A stretch of DNA of 64,000 nucleotides from Prochlorococcus marinus XMU1402 (GTDB taxonomy: Bacteria; Cyanobacteriota; Cyanobacteriia; PCC-6307; Cyanobiaceae), in NCBI RefSeq assembly GCF_017696205.1, contig NZ_JAAORD010000001.1:744001-808000 (forward strand), in the 5' to 3' direction. How positions within the stretch are numbered: the stretch's first letter is position 1; every line of letters starts with the position of its first letter. The notes below the pieces were generated by a model that was not told the origin of the DNA, searched no databases, and worked only from the letters and a program-made list of their open reading frames with translations. Below are positions 26,959 to 33,972 of this stretch, in pieces. The translations under genes and the position numbers were made by a program.

Positions 26959-27546
26959 TTATAGCGGGGATGTTTCAATAAAAGAAGGAGCAACACTGAC
27001 TGTTTGGGTTCCAATAGGAGCTATTAATAACTCAGATGATCTTAATTTAGAAATTAATCTTGTTGATGTTACTCGTGTAGAACCGATTAATTCACCAATC
27101 CTTTCATGAGTTAACCTAAAAGGTAATTCACACCATTGACCACATCTTCTACCAAGACGATTTACTAGTATTGAAAACAACGCTTGTAATCGCTGTTCTG
27201 CATTTCCTAAGTGTCTAATCCTAAGGAGTTGCAAAGTCCATTCATTTACTGCATCGAAGCCAATATTCTCATCAATATTTACATTGCTGTGAAAAGACAA
27301 ATCTGTTAGTGCTTCAACACAGACACCTTCGCTACATAAAAGATCCGTTCTTAACTGATCTCCTGATTGTAAAAATGCGAGTGTCATACCTTCAGTTTCT
27401 TCACAAGGGCAATAAACTCTTGCAATTCCACTTTCAACTTCTAGGCATGTGCCTTTTGGTCTAGATGAAGGGTCTATTAAAACGGATTGCCCAGTTATTA
27501 TCCTTACTGATTTCGACGGAGATTCTCCATAACTATGGAAATTCAT
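26959..27546 (-). CDS. CRP-family transcription regulator, cysteine-rich
   Basis: From the ATG at 27546 (MNFHSYG) this gives 195 residues: an N-terminal cupin-like domain and a C-terminal winged helix-turn-helix (LTHERIGELIGSTRVTSTRLISKL). The cyclic-nucleotide pocket signature (GELALL...RxA) is missing. Seven cysteines occur, including YCPC, LLCSEGVC and RRCGQWC, so a metal, Fe-S or redox input is possible. The longer frame to 27579 would begin inside the Fur-like box. It sits between ferritin and two Fur-like sequences, suggesting iron-responsive control. Confidence 0.87.
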   Translation of the reverse strand: MNFHSYGESPSKSVRIITGQSVLIDPSSRPKGTCLEVESGIARVYCPCEETEGMTLAFLQSGDQLRTDLLCSEGVCVEALTDLSFHSNVNIDENIGFDAVNEWTLQLLRIRHLGNAEQRLQALFSILVNRLGRRCGQWCELPFRLTHERIGELIGSTRVTSTRLISKLRSSELLIAPIGTQTVSVAPSFIETSPL

Positions 27547-27558
27547 TAATAAAAATTT

Positions 27559-27577
27559 GATAATGAGAATTATTATC
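27559..27577. promoter_or_regulatory. Fur-box-like palindrome
   Basis: GATAATGAGAATTATTATC matches the classical 19-bp Fur consensus GATAATGATAATCATTATC at 17 positions. It sits 12 bp before the start codon of the CRP-family regulator and would block its transcription when Fur is iron-loaded. This is a consensus match made by eye. Confidence 0.7.
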
Positions 27578-27603
27578 AATTATGCACTATTAATTTACTT
27601 ATT

Positions 27604-27622
27604 GCAATAGATTCTCATTATC
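27604..27622. promoter_or_regulatory. Second, weaker Fur-box-like sequence
   Basis: GCAATAGATTCTCATTATC matches the reverse-oriented Fur consensus at 14 of 19 positions, with an intact right half (CTCATTATC). It lies 26 bp from the stronger box, within the divergent promoter region shared by the CRP-family regulator and the zinc-ribbon gene at 27700. Confidence 0.5.
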
Positions 27623-27699
27623 ATCAGATTTCTGATATTTTTCTTTACATAGAATTTAGGAATATAATTTAGATATAATTGCTAAATATTTTATTTTAG

Positions 27700-27888
27700 A
27701 TGAGCGTAAATAGAGTTTGTTTTAATTGTGGAAGTTCTTCATTCGTCTCAGACCGATCTTTAGGAGGTAAGATTGTATGTTCTAAATGTGGATCTTCTTC
27801 ATTTAAAAATAAATCCTCTTCATTTTTCAAAAGTAAAAAATTAGTTTTTCTTGCTATAGCTATAGCTATTATTATCATTATTATTTAG
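27700..27888 (+). CDS. Small zinc-ribbon membrane protein
   Basis: This 62-residue protein begins with a compact four-cysteine ribbon: CFNCGSSSF and CSKCGSSSF, near-identical knuckles 18 residues apart. A serine and lysine linker leads to a C-terminal transmembrane stretch of leucine, alanine and isoleucine ending the protein. The repeated knuckles argue that this frame, not the overlapping reverse frame, is coding. It reads divergently from the CRP-family regulator across two Fur-like sites. Its stop overlaps the end of the convergent ABC ATPase gene by 8 bp. Confidence 0.72.
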   Translation: MSVNRVCFNCGSSSFVSDRSLGGKIVCSKCGSSSFKNKSSSFFKSKKLVFLAIAIAIIIIII

Positions 27889-28669
27889 ATAATCTGTTTA
27901 TATTCCAAAGTCCATTATTATTTGTTACCTCTACTTGAATACCAAATAACTTATTAAGATTTTCACTATTTATAACCTTATTTTGATCTCCATCAGCGAT
28001 AATTTTGCCATCTTTTAGCATTATGACTCGGTCATAAATTTTTGTAATAGTTGAAATATCATGAGTGACGCAAAAAATATTAGTATTTATTTTTGATAAT
28101 TTATTAATCTTATCAATTACAAAAAACTTTGATTTATAATCTAAATTTGCAATTGGTTCATCTAAGATTAAGATTTCCGGTTTTTTGATTAATGACCTTG
28201 CAATGAGGGAAATTTGTTTTTCTCCATCAGATAAATAGGAAAAATTCTTTTTAGATAAATTAGAAATATTCATTTTCTTCATGATTTTTTCCACCTTATA
28301 AGAATCTCTTTCAGATTTATTTTGTACGTAACAATATTTTCCATATAGTCCACTTAAAATTAAATCAGAAACTTGTAAATTTGGATTTATTCTATTTTTT
28401 ATATCATTATTTACTGTGCTTATTTTATTTCTTAGTTCCCATAAATTTATAAGTTCTTTGTCAAATATCTTGAGTTTCGATTCATTAGCTACTACTGGGT
28501 ATATGTTTCTATTAATTATTTCAATTAAGGATGATTTACCTGAACCATTAGGTCCAATTAATATTACATTCTCTGAATACGCTATCTTTAAATTTAAATC
28601 TTTAATTACTTTAAAACCATTTTTAAAACAATTTATATTTTTTGCCTCAAACCAAAAGTTATTAACCAC
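27881..28669 (-). CDS. Orphan ABC transporter ATPase
   Basis: This 262-residue ATPase has Walker A GPNGSGKSSL, a modified signature LSDGEKQISLIARSL, Walker B EILILDEPIANLD and the H-loop VTHD. It resembles ModF- or metal-importer-type ATPases, with no permease nearby. Start is GTG, overlapping by one base the TAG that ends the reading frame trailing the Rieske gene (TAGTG), so translation is probably coupled. The substrate is unknown. Codon use is very AT-rich, like the surrounding region. Confidence 0.85.
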   Translation of the reverse strand: MVNNFWFEAKNINCFKNGFKVIKDLNLKIAYSENVILIGPNGSGKSSLIEIINRNIYPVVANESKLKIFDKELINLWELRNKISTVNNDIKNRINPNLQVSDLILSGLYGKYCYVQNKSERDSYKVEKIMKKMNISNLSKKNFSYLSDGEKQISLIARSLIKKPEILILDEPIANLDYKSKFFVIDKINKLSKINTNIFCVTHDISTITKIYDRVIMLKDGKIIADGDQNKVINSENLNKLFGIQVEVTNNNGLWNINRLSK

Positions 28670-28770
28670 TAGAACTTATTGCTCCAAAATATAATTAATT
28701 GAATTGAGCTTAAAATAAATATCAAAAGATAAAGCCAATTCAACCATGAAGGTCTATTTACTTTCTTCAT
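28669..28770 (-). CDS. 33-codon membrane frame after the Rieske stop codon
   Basis: An ATG frame encodes MKKVNRPSWLNWL and then a hydrophobic segment ending in FWSNKF. It is in the same reading frame as the Rieske oxygenase and separated from it only by TAA plus one codon. It may be the detached second membrane helix of that protein, a nonsense-mutated tail, or a separate small membrane protein made by reinitiation. Its TAG overlaps the GTG of the downstream ABC ATPase. Confidence 0.5.
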   Translation of the reverse strand: MKKVNRPSWLNWLYLLIFILSSIQLIIFWSNKF

Positions 28771-28773
28771 AAA

Positions 28774-30096
28774 TTATATTATTAACATAAAAAATATAAG
28801 CGGAGCAGCAAATCGTATAAATGTTTTTCTTATAATATTTATATTATTTATGATTTCTAATTTCTTTACCTCAGGGGGATATCTCATTATAATTTTGTCG
28901 TATACATTTAGATTTTGAGTTTTATTAATATTTCTCCAAGGTTCATCTTTATCTTCAGATTTCTTATACCATTTCCAAAAGTAATTTATTATTCTATCTT
29001 CTCCCAATAATTTTATTTCATCTTTACTTACATATCCCATATTGTGATTATATGTTTGCGTTTTTAAAATCATATAATCCTCATCAAATATCTTATAAAA
29101 AATCTTTCTTTGATTCTCTTTAAATAATAAGAGGTTGTTAAGTAGTTTATTTTGTAGAAATTTCCTATAGTGCCTAACTATCACTCTTGCTTTGTTATCT
29201 CCTAGTGGAATATGATCTAAAACTTGTAAATATCTAGCTGCAGAAGGATCGCCTTTATAAATTAATATCCGTCCAGGTGGGATGTACTTTATCCGGATAA
29301 ATTCATTTTTGGGGTTGTTCTTATAGTAATAAATACTTTCAATATATTTAGGTGTAACATTAATTTTCTGGTTGAAACTAACTAGTACATTTTTATTAAC
29401 ATCTTTATCAGGAATTGTATCGCCGTGAACCCAAAATAGATGAAGGATATCTAAGTGATTTTCAATGATCCTTGACCAATCACATTTAAAGTCGACTAAT
29501 GCTTCTTCAAATACATAATCTTTTTCTGAAAAACCATTATTAGTTAAATCGTAGTTACTTATTGGTGAGTCTTCACTAATATTGTTTAAATCGGTGTCGG
29601 ATTTTTTAGAGTAATGTACAAAAATATATCCATTCTTTTCTAAAGCTTTGTATTGAGATAAGTGAATTCTTTTGGCGTAGTTATCGTAGTTATTATCAAC
29701 TATATGTCTACATGTTATTCTATCTAGATTTTGGCAACTTCCAACAGATGAGAATTTAGCTCCATGATATGGACAGGTTATAACTCCATCTAATAGTGTT
29801 CCTCCAAAAAAAGAGGCTCCCCTATGTGGACAAATATTTTTAATGCACCTAACGTTTTGATTTTCATCTCTATAAAGAACAAGAGGCTCATTATAGAGTG
29901 AAAAATAATTCAGCTTATTTTTTTTTAATTCTTTTGAAGGACAAATTGCATACCAACCAAATAAACCTATTTTTAATTCATTTTGATTTTCTCTAATATC
30001 TAATGAGTCAATTTTTACTACCGTTCCTTTTTTAAATGGCTTAAGGACGGTATTAAAGTCTTTTGATTTAAAAAAATTAATTTGTCTGTTATCCAT
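28774..30096 (-). CDS. Rieske oxygenase, pheophorbide a oxygenase-like, with tail cut by in-frame TAA
   Basis: This 440-residue protein holds a Rieske [2Fe-2S] domain (CPHRG at about 88-92 and CPYHG about 20 residues on). A mononuclear iron site follows in ENHLDILHLFWVHGDT (Asn, two His). It belongs to the PaO/Tic55/ACD1-like branch, which acts on chlorophyll breakdown products or related substrates and is membrane-anchored. The C terminus begins a hydrophobic helix (FAAPLIFFMLII) and then meets TAA, after which the frame stays open for 34 more codons with a second helix. The tail is therefore probably split. Confidence 0.86.
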   Translation of the reverse strand: MDNRQINFFKSKDFNTVLKPFKKGTVVKIDSLDIRENQNELKIGLFGWYAICPSKELKKNKLNYFSLYNEPLVLYRDENQNVRCIKNICPHRGASFFGGTLLDGVITCPYHGAKFSSVGSCQNLDRITCRHIVDNNYDNYAKRIHLSQYKALEKNGYIFVHYSKKSDTDLNNISEDSPISNYDLTNNGFSEKDYVFEEALVDFKCDWSRIIENHLDILHLFWVHGDTIPDKDVNKNVLVSFNQKINVTPKYIESIYYYKNNPKNEFIRIKYIPPGRILIYKGDPSAARYLQVLDHIPLGDNKARVIVRHYRKFLQNKLLNNLLLFKENQRKIFYKIFDEDYMILKTQTYNHNMGYVSKDEIKLLGEDRIINYFWKWYKKSEDKDEPWRNINKTQNLNVYDKIIMRYPPEVKKLEIINNINIIRKTFIRFAAPLIFFMLII

Positions 30097-30253
30097 AAAT
30101 TAATTTCTTTTTTAATTGACTGTTTATCTTTCGGAACTATAACCCAAGTAAATAATCAATTTCTTATAAAAGGAAAATTCTCTATTATTTGTAGCAATAA
30201 TTATGTAGTTATTGAAAAATATTGATTACCTGTCTTATTTATGTATCTTTATT

Positions 30254-30448
30254 TCATGTTTTTTGTATCTTTTGTGATTCTTTCAAACTTTTTATGTAAT
30301 CAATAGCATCATCAATATTTTTGTGGAAATTACACTGGCCTAAATAACAACCTATAAATCTTAAGAATTTTCTCTTGCCACCACTAATCTCATATCTATG
30401 TATAGTTCCCCCATCTATAGGAGCGTATATAAGTTCTGGTAGAGCCAT
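30254..30448 (-). CDS. Small protein of unknown function
   Basis: This 64-residue protein begins MALPELIYAPIDGGTIHRYEISGGKRKFLRFIGCYLG and has no signal peptide. A glycine-rich, beta-like first half and a helical tail are likely. It is preceded and followed by AT-rich non-coding sequence (157 bp towards the Rieske gene). The family is not recognised; a regular amino-acid composition and clean ATG support coding status. Confidence 0.65.
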   Translation of the reverse strand: MALPELIYAPIDGGTIHRYEISGGKRKFLRFIGCYLGQCNFHKNIDDAIDYIKSLKESQKIQKT

Positions 30449-30612
30449 ATTTAATTTGTATTTAAGACTTAATTAAACAATAATTCATGTTCAAATACAT
30501 TTCCATAGCTCAATTCATATATTTAATAATTAATTTACTTATTTTTGGATAATTATTTATTGAATACACAAGTATTATTTGTTATCTATTAATTATTGAT
30601 AGGGATTTTGCT

Positions 30613-30708
30613 ATGCCAAAAGCATTTAGGCGTTTTTTAAAAAAACTACCAAAAAAAATTCAAACTTTAAAGTACTCATTTAGAGAGTTTTTATCTTCAA
30701 AAATATGA
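30613..30708 (+). CDS. Possible 31-residue basic peptide
   Basis: This short ATG frame encodes a strongly basic, amphipathic sequence (MPKAFRRFLKKLPKKIQT...) with a weak AGGG 9 bp upstream. It is the only frame in the 363-bp gap between 30449 and 30812. Low-complexity AT-rich DNA can produce lysine-rich frames by chance, so I hold this loosely. The rest of the gap shows nothing I can identify. Confidence 0.33.
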   Translation: MPKAFRRFLKKLPKKIQTLKYSFREFLSSKI

Positions 30709-30812
30709 AATAGCTGCTATGTTCAACAATTTTTAATTTCTATATTTTTAATAAAACTTAGTCCGCAAAGTTAAATTCTAAACTATATTAATCCTGTAAT
30801 TTTTGAAATTTT

Positions 30813-31154
30813 ATGATCAAAAGAGTTTTTACGATATTCATTTTAACTTTGCTCCTTCTATTTAATAGTCCAGTTTACTCATTAGATACTTCCTCTAAAA
30901 CTCTTGAAAAGTATACTAAAAAGATTTCTAATAAGTTCACTAGAACTTATTGCAACACTACCAAATTCGGGATTTCTTATGATGGAGCTTTGGCATTTGC
31001 TATCGGAGAGACTAATAAGGAATTTAAAAATAATAAACTCAATAAGTTTATAGATTATTCTCTACTAAAAAATTCAATAGTTAATGATTTAGAAAATAAT
31101 TGCCAAGTTTATGATTTTGCTATTAGTAAATTAGAAAATTTAAAATTCAACTAG
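30813..31154 (+). CDS. Secreted small protein of unknown function
   Basis: This 113-residue protein has a typical signal peptide (core FTIFILTLLLLFNSPVYS, cleavage before LDTSS). The mature part of about 90 residues is helical and lysine-rich, with two cysteines (TYCNTT, NNCQVY) that could pair after export. Similar short exported proteins occur in picocyanobacterial islands. No family name can be given. Confidence 0.68.
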   Translation: MIKRVFTIFILTLLLLFNSPVYSLDTSSKTLEKYTKKISNKFTRTYCNTTKFGISYDGALAFAIGETNKEFKNNKLNKFIDYSLLKNSIVNDLENNCQVYDFAISKLENLKFN

Positions 31155-31176
31155 AAAAATGTAAATTGTTAAAGTC

Positions 31177-31359
31177 TTATTTTTTACCTATCCAATCATT
31201 GGGTTTCTCCATCATCCATTCAAAAACCCCCTTAGCATCAAGGTTTTTAGATGCATAAACAAATAAAACTGGAAATATTAAAATTACCGCGCCAATAACT
31301 GCCAACTCTATCTTGCTGATCCCCATCTCAGTTACTGTTAAAGCAAAATAATTAATCAT
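31177..31359 (-). CDS. Small single-helix membrane protein
   Basis: This protein of 60 residues, or 49 from the internal ATG at 31326 (MGISKIE), has one transmembrane helix (LAVIGAVILIFPVLFVYA) followed by a soluble tail NLDAKGVFEWMMEKPNDWIGKK. The size and layout resemble small photosystem or electron-transfer subunits, but I cannot match it to a named one. Its regular composition, richer in Gly and Pro than nearby spurious frames, supports it being real. Confidence 0.65.
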   Translation of the reverse strand: MINYFALTVTEMGISKIELAVIGAVILIFPVLFVYASKNLDAKGVFEWMMEKPNDWIGKK

Positions 31360-31530
31360 TATCTTTATTGAATTAAAATTTATATCTACATAATTTACAA
31401 AAAATTTTAATTTTTTTACTTTTCTATGAGAAATCTTAATTTTTTATAGTGAAAGATATTTGTATAAAGTACCTATTTTATTGGCGCAAACTTTTTAATA
31501 ATTTTAATAATATGCTTCTGTTTGATGGTT

Positions 31531-31674
31531 ATGAATAATGAAATTATTATTTTCACACCTATTTTTGCAGCATTGATTGGATTTATAGTTTTTAGAATTT
31601 TAAAAAAAAGAAAGAGATCAGCTAAAAGTATTTATAAATTAATATATGATTTAGAAAAAAAATATATTTATTAA
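31531..31674 (+). CDS. Possible 47-residue membrane protein
   Basis: The ATG frame encodes an N-terminal hydrophobic helix (IIIFTPIFAALIGFIVFRIL) followed by a basic region KKRKRSAKS and a tyrosine-rich end. An ATG two codons upstream at 31525 is also possible. The positive-inside pattern is that of a single-pass protein with cytoplasmic tail. It occupies most of the 335-bp gap between 31360 and 31694; the remainder is AT-rich with no signal seen. Confidence 0.5.
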   Translation: MNNEIIIFTPIFAALIGFIVFRILKKRKRSAKSIYKLIYDLEKKYIY

Positions 31675-31694
31675 TTTCTTTTGTAGGGAAAAAA

Positions 31695-31991
31695 TCAATC
31701 AAATTCTATACCAACTTCTTCTTTTAAATCTCTCTCCAAATCAGGAAGATGAGGTTCAACCCAATGGTCTTTGTTATCAATACCAGCTGCATTTACATAA
31801 TTCATGATGTGTTGATCCACTTGCTTGTAAAGATCATGCAAATTTAAATCCATACGAATATCATGCGCAATTTCAGAGACTTGTTTTTCAGTTAGACAAT
31901 GATCTGGATGAAGTAAATCACAACATGGAATTCTCTTCTCAATCAATTCATTTAAATTGATTTTTATTTCGTAATCTTGATGAACAGTCAT
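31695..31991 (-). CDS. Conserved small soluble protein of unknown function
   Basis: This 98-residue acidic protein has a CC pair in RIPCCDLLHPDHCLTEKQ and several histidines (DLLHPDHC, DQHIMNY, EPHLPDL), so metal binding is conceivable. No membrane segment is present. Its balanced composition stands out from the AT-driven small frames around it and argues for a conserved gene. The family is not recognised. Confidence 0.7.
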   Translation of the reverse strand: MTVHQDYEIKINLNELIEKRIPCCDLLHPDHCLTEKQVSEIAHDIRMDLNLHDLYKQVDQHIMNYVNAAGIDNKDHWVEPHLPDLERDLKEEVGIEFD

Positions 31992-32084
31992 TTATTTTAT
32001 ATCTTTATTTTTATTTTAATTATGTTTAAGGTTTTGTATATATTTAGTCAAGAAATAAAGTTTTTTATTATGAAGTGAAAAATT

Positions 32085-32228
32085 TTAAATAAATAGATCT
32101 TCTAAATCTTTATACAAATCATCATTTTCTTTTTCTTTAGGGTCAAGGTGATCTATTAAAAGTTCTTTTTTTGAGGTGTAGAAAAGATATCCAAGGGCTC
32201 CTAAAAGTAAAGTTGTTGGTAAAATCAT
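32085..32228 (-). CDS. 47-residue single-helix protein
   Basis: An ATG at 32228 opens a frame MILPTTLLLGALGYLFYTSKKELL..., a short N-terminal membrane helix followed by an acidic soluble tail (DPKEKENDDLYKDLEDLFI). It is divergent from the ribbon-helix-helix regulator gene and 17 bp from that gene's -10 element, so the regulator's operators could also influence it. The hydrophobic-then-acidic layout resembles other picocyanobacterial single-helix proteins. Confidence 0.55.
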   Translation of the reverse strand: MILPTTLLLGALGYLFYTSKKELLIDHLDPKEKENDDLYKDLEDLFI

Positions 32229-32244
32229 TAGCAATTAATTGACT

Positions 32245-32250
32245 TATAAT
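32245..32250 (+). promoter_or_regulatory. Consensus -10 element for the RHH gene
   Basis: TATAAT is a perfect -10 hexamer. A start point 6-7 bp downstream would fall at the first AGTGC-type repeat (32257), placing the candidate operators over +1 and the leader. No -35 at normal spacing is evident, which is usual in this AT-rich genome type. Confidence 0.5.
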
Positions 32251-32256
32251 GAATAT

Positions 32257-32289
32257 AGTGCAACACTTACTACAGTCAAGTGCTGAACT
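32257..32289. promoter_or_regulatory. Two operator-like AGTGCNNNACT repeats
   Basis: AGTGCAACACT (32257-32267) and AGTGCTGAACT (32279-32289) share AGTGC-N3-ACT and start exactly 22 bp apart, about two helical turns. They lie between a TATAAT box and the ATG of the ribbon-helix-helix gene. A third copy (32716-32726) lies just past that gene. Tandem short operators over the regulator's own promoter are typical of RHH repressors. Confidence 0.55.
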
Positions 32290-32304
32290 TTAATTAATTT
32301 ATAA

Positions 32305-32703
32305 ATGCCTACCAAGAAAAAAAGAGTTGGTTTTATCCCTAGAGAAGATGTTATGAGAATAATTGATAAGCTGAGCATCGAGAACAATTTAAGTAATTCA
32401 AAAATAATAAGTATTTTGGTAGAGGAAGCACTTTCTATAAGGGGCATATTTAATAAAAATAATGGTAAAGTAACCCAATCATTTCGCCTTTCTGAAGCTC
32501 ATTCACAAAACTTATCTGATAATTCTGCTGACTTTGTAGATAAATCAGATCCTTCAATCGATACTAAATTATTAAATCGTCTAAATCTACGTAATTCTAC
32601 TCATTTAAATGAAGTAAATAACGAGGTTTTTGACTTGAAAACTTATAAAAAGTTTTTATCATTCCTTAAATTTCAGGAAATGATAGAGAAATATGATACA
32701 TAA
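32305..32703 (+). CDS. Ribbon-helix-helix DNA-binding protein
   Basis: This is 132 residues. The first 48 match an RHH fold: a basic beta strand (KKKRVGFIPREDVMRIIDKL) and two helices with the turn NNLSNSKIISILVEEAL. The remainder is polar with a helical C terminus (TYKKFLSFLKFQEMIEKY) that may mediate oligomerisation or bind a partner. The repeats AGTGCNNNACT on both sides suggest self-regulation. A toxin partner is not obvious; the next gene (32830) is of unknown family. Confidence 0.72.
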   Translation: MPTKKKRVGFIPREDVMRIIDKLSIENNLSNSKIISILVEEALSIRGIFNKNNGKVTQSFRLSEAHSQNLSDNSADFVDKSDPSIDTKLLNRLNLRNSTHLNEVNNEVFDLKTYKKFLSFLKFQEMIEKYDT

Positions 32704-32715
32704 GAAGTGTTGCTT

Positions 32716-32726
32716 AGTGCTGTACT
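32716..32726. promoter_or_regulatory. Third AGTGCNNNACT repeat
   Basis: AGTGCTGTACT differs from the second upstream copy by a single base. It lies 13 bp after the RHH stop codon and about 100 bp ahead of the gene at 32830, so the regulator may control that gene too. The adjoining AAGTGTTGCTT resembles the inverse of the first copy. Confidence 0.45.
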
Positions 32727-32829
32727 GTGCGCTAAATTTGATTTGCATTTATAGGGTATTTTCGTATTAGAAATTATTTATTACCATTTCAAAAACCTAA
32801 ATTAAATTTATCCATAAATATTGATTCCT

Positions 32830-33144
32830 ATGAATTCATCTCTCCCCGTTTTTTCTGTAAATCTACTCCCTCCAGACAAGTTATATTGTAATTTTAATTA
32901 TTGGAGTTCTTTGTTCTCTCAGGATATGCAAATTTTATGGGATAGAGCGCATGGAGTACCTTTAGAAAAACTGCCAAAAGGGGTTTCTGATATGATTTTT
33001 CCGTATTTATTGCTTGCACTTTCAGACTATAAGACTTCTCAAATAAATAAAATGAGTGGAATAGGATTAGACAATCTATTAAGCCTTTGGTTTGATAAAT
33101 ACTTATTAAATAAAAATGGATACTTCGAGCTAATTAAAAAATAA
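32830..33144 (+). CDS. Protein of unknown function
   Basis: From the ATG at 32830 this is 104 residues; a TTG three codons earlier is also open. The sequence is rich in aromatic residues (NYWSSLFSQDMQILWDRAHGVPLEKLP) and predicted helical, with no signal peptide. It follows the RHH regulator and the third operator-like repeat. I recognise no family. The complex composition is good evidence for a real protein. Confidence 0.65.
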   Translation: MNSSLPVFSVNLLPPDKLYCNFNYWSSLFSQDMQILWDRAHGVPLEKLPKGVSDMIFPYLLLALSDYKTSQINKMSGIGLDNLLSLWFDKYLLNKNGYFELIKK

Positions 33145-33271
33145 TTTTATATCCGATTTATAATATCAACTTTGATTACCATCAAAAATGTATTGCCACT
33201 AAAAATTATTTAAGTGATTCTTTTTGAATTGGCACATCAATAATCTTGCTATAAATAAAATAATTGGTTTG

Positions 33272-33376
33272 ATGATGAATTATTTAAACTTCTGTTTAGC
33301 AAATATGTGTTTGGTCGTTTTGATAATGCTAATCAAGAGAGATAAAAATAAGAAAAGCAAGATAAATGAAATTTAA
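33272..33376 (+). CDS. Possible 34-residue membrane peptide
   Basis: ATGATG opens a frame with one hydrophobic helix (LNFCLANMCLVVLIMLI) and a basic tail (KRDKNKKSKINEI). This is the shape of a single-pass protein with a cytoplasmic tail. No strong ribosome site is visible. It belongs to a run of tiny frames in the 1.04-kb gap before urtE. Confidence 0.4.
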   Translation: MMNYLNFCLANMCLVVLIMLIKRDKNKKSKINEI

Positions 33377-33543
33377 CTCAAAGACCTTAAGCTTGATATT
33401 AAATCTATTATTTTGCTTATTTATATTTATTATTTAAATTTTTAGTCTTTATTCATTAATTTTTAAAATATCAAAAATTTATATTCAAGTTTGGTTGACT
33501 TTTATTTTTAATGAGACGATAATGACAAAAATAAAATTTAAAT

Positions 33544-33717
33544 GTGAATACACTTTCAGATACTTTTGATGATTTTGTTGATGATCTACTTTCATCCGAT
33601 GTTAATTTGTTAAAAGGGGAACTTGATTTTCTTCTTATGCAACATTTATTTAATTCTATAGATTTGAAGCTTATAAATAAAAATGAAACTAGAGATGACC
33701 AATCATTGGCTGCTTAA
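33544..33717 (+). CDS. 57-residue acidic protein
   Basis: A GTG start opens a frame NTLSDTFDDFVDDLLSSDVN...LDFLLMQHLF, acidic and amphipathic, ending TRDDQSLAA. A small ATG frame follows 5 bp later on the same strand, so the two may form a unit. The repeated DD and leucine pattern suggests helices that bind a partner. The family is unknown. Confidence 0.5.
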   Translation: MNTLSDTFDDFVDDLLSSDVNLLKGELDFLLMQHLFNSIDLKLINKNETRDDQSLAA

Positions 33718-33722
33718 TTTTT

Positions 33723-33833
33723 ATGGAATATTTTTATAAAAGGTTTTGGGTTCCAGTTTTTGGATTTATTTTATCTAAATTTGTTTTTTTAATAGAAGGT
33801 AAAAAGCAAGACTCTAAAAATAAAAAAAAATAG
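33723..33833 (+). CDS. 36-residue single-helix membrane peptide
   Basis: The ATG frame gives MEYFYKRFWVPVFGFILSKFVFLIEG and a lysine-rich tail ending in KKK. It has one aromatic-rich transmembrane segment. It starts 5 bp after the stop of the acidic 57-residue frame. Its size and location match other short membrane proteins of this region. Confidence 0.45.
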   Translation: MEYFYKRFWVPVFGFILSKFVFLIEGKKQDSKNKKK

Positions 33834-33972
33834 ATTAATTTCTTTTTCTTTATAAAGTATTTTTAAATACATAAATTAAGTGAATATATTTTGATAACAA
33901 CAAAAGATGTACTTTTTATTTTTGAATATATGCATGGTTGATATGTAGAACGATTGCTTTTTAGCAAATTAA

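Noticed and set aside
27696-27878. 60-codon minus-strand frame opposite the zinc-ribbon gene
   Set aside because: The plus strand has paired CxxC knuckles and a membrane helix, while the reverse frame gives low-complexity acidic sequence.
32244-32447. 67-codon minus-strand frame
   Set aside because: It is antisense to the RHH domain and covers its promoter repeats; composition is hydrophobic and without a start site.
33377-33543. Possible small RNA in the AT-rich gap after the 34-codon frame
   Set aside because: No stable GC-containing hairpin or terminator is visible; the sequence is simple AT-rich spacer.
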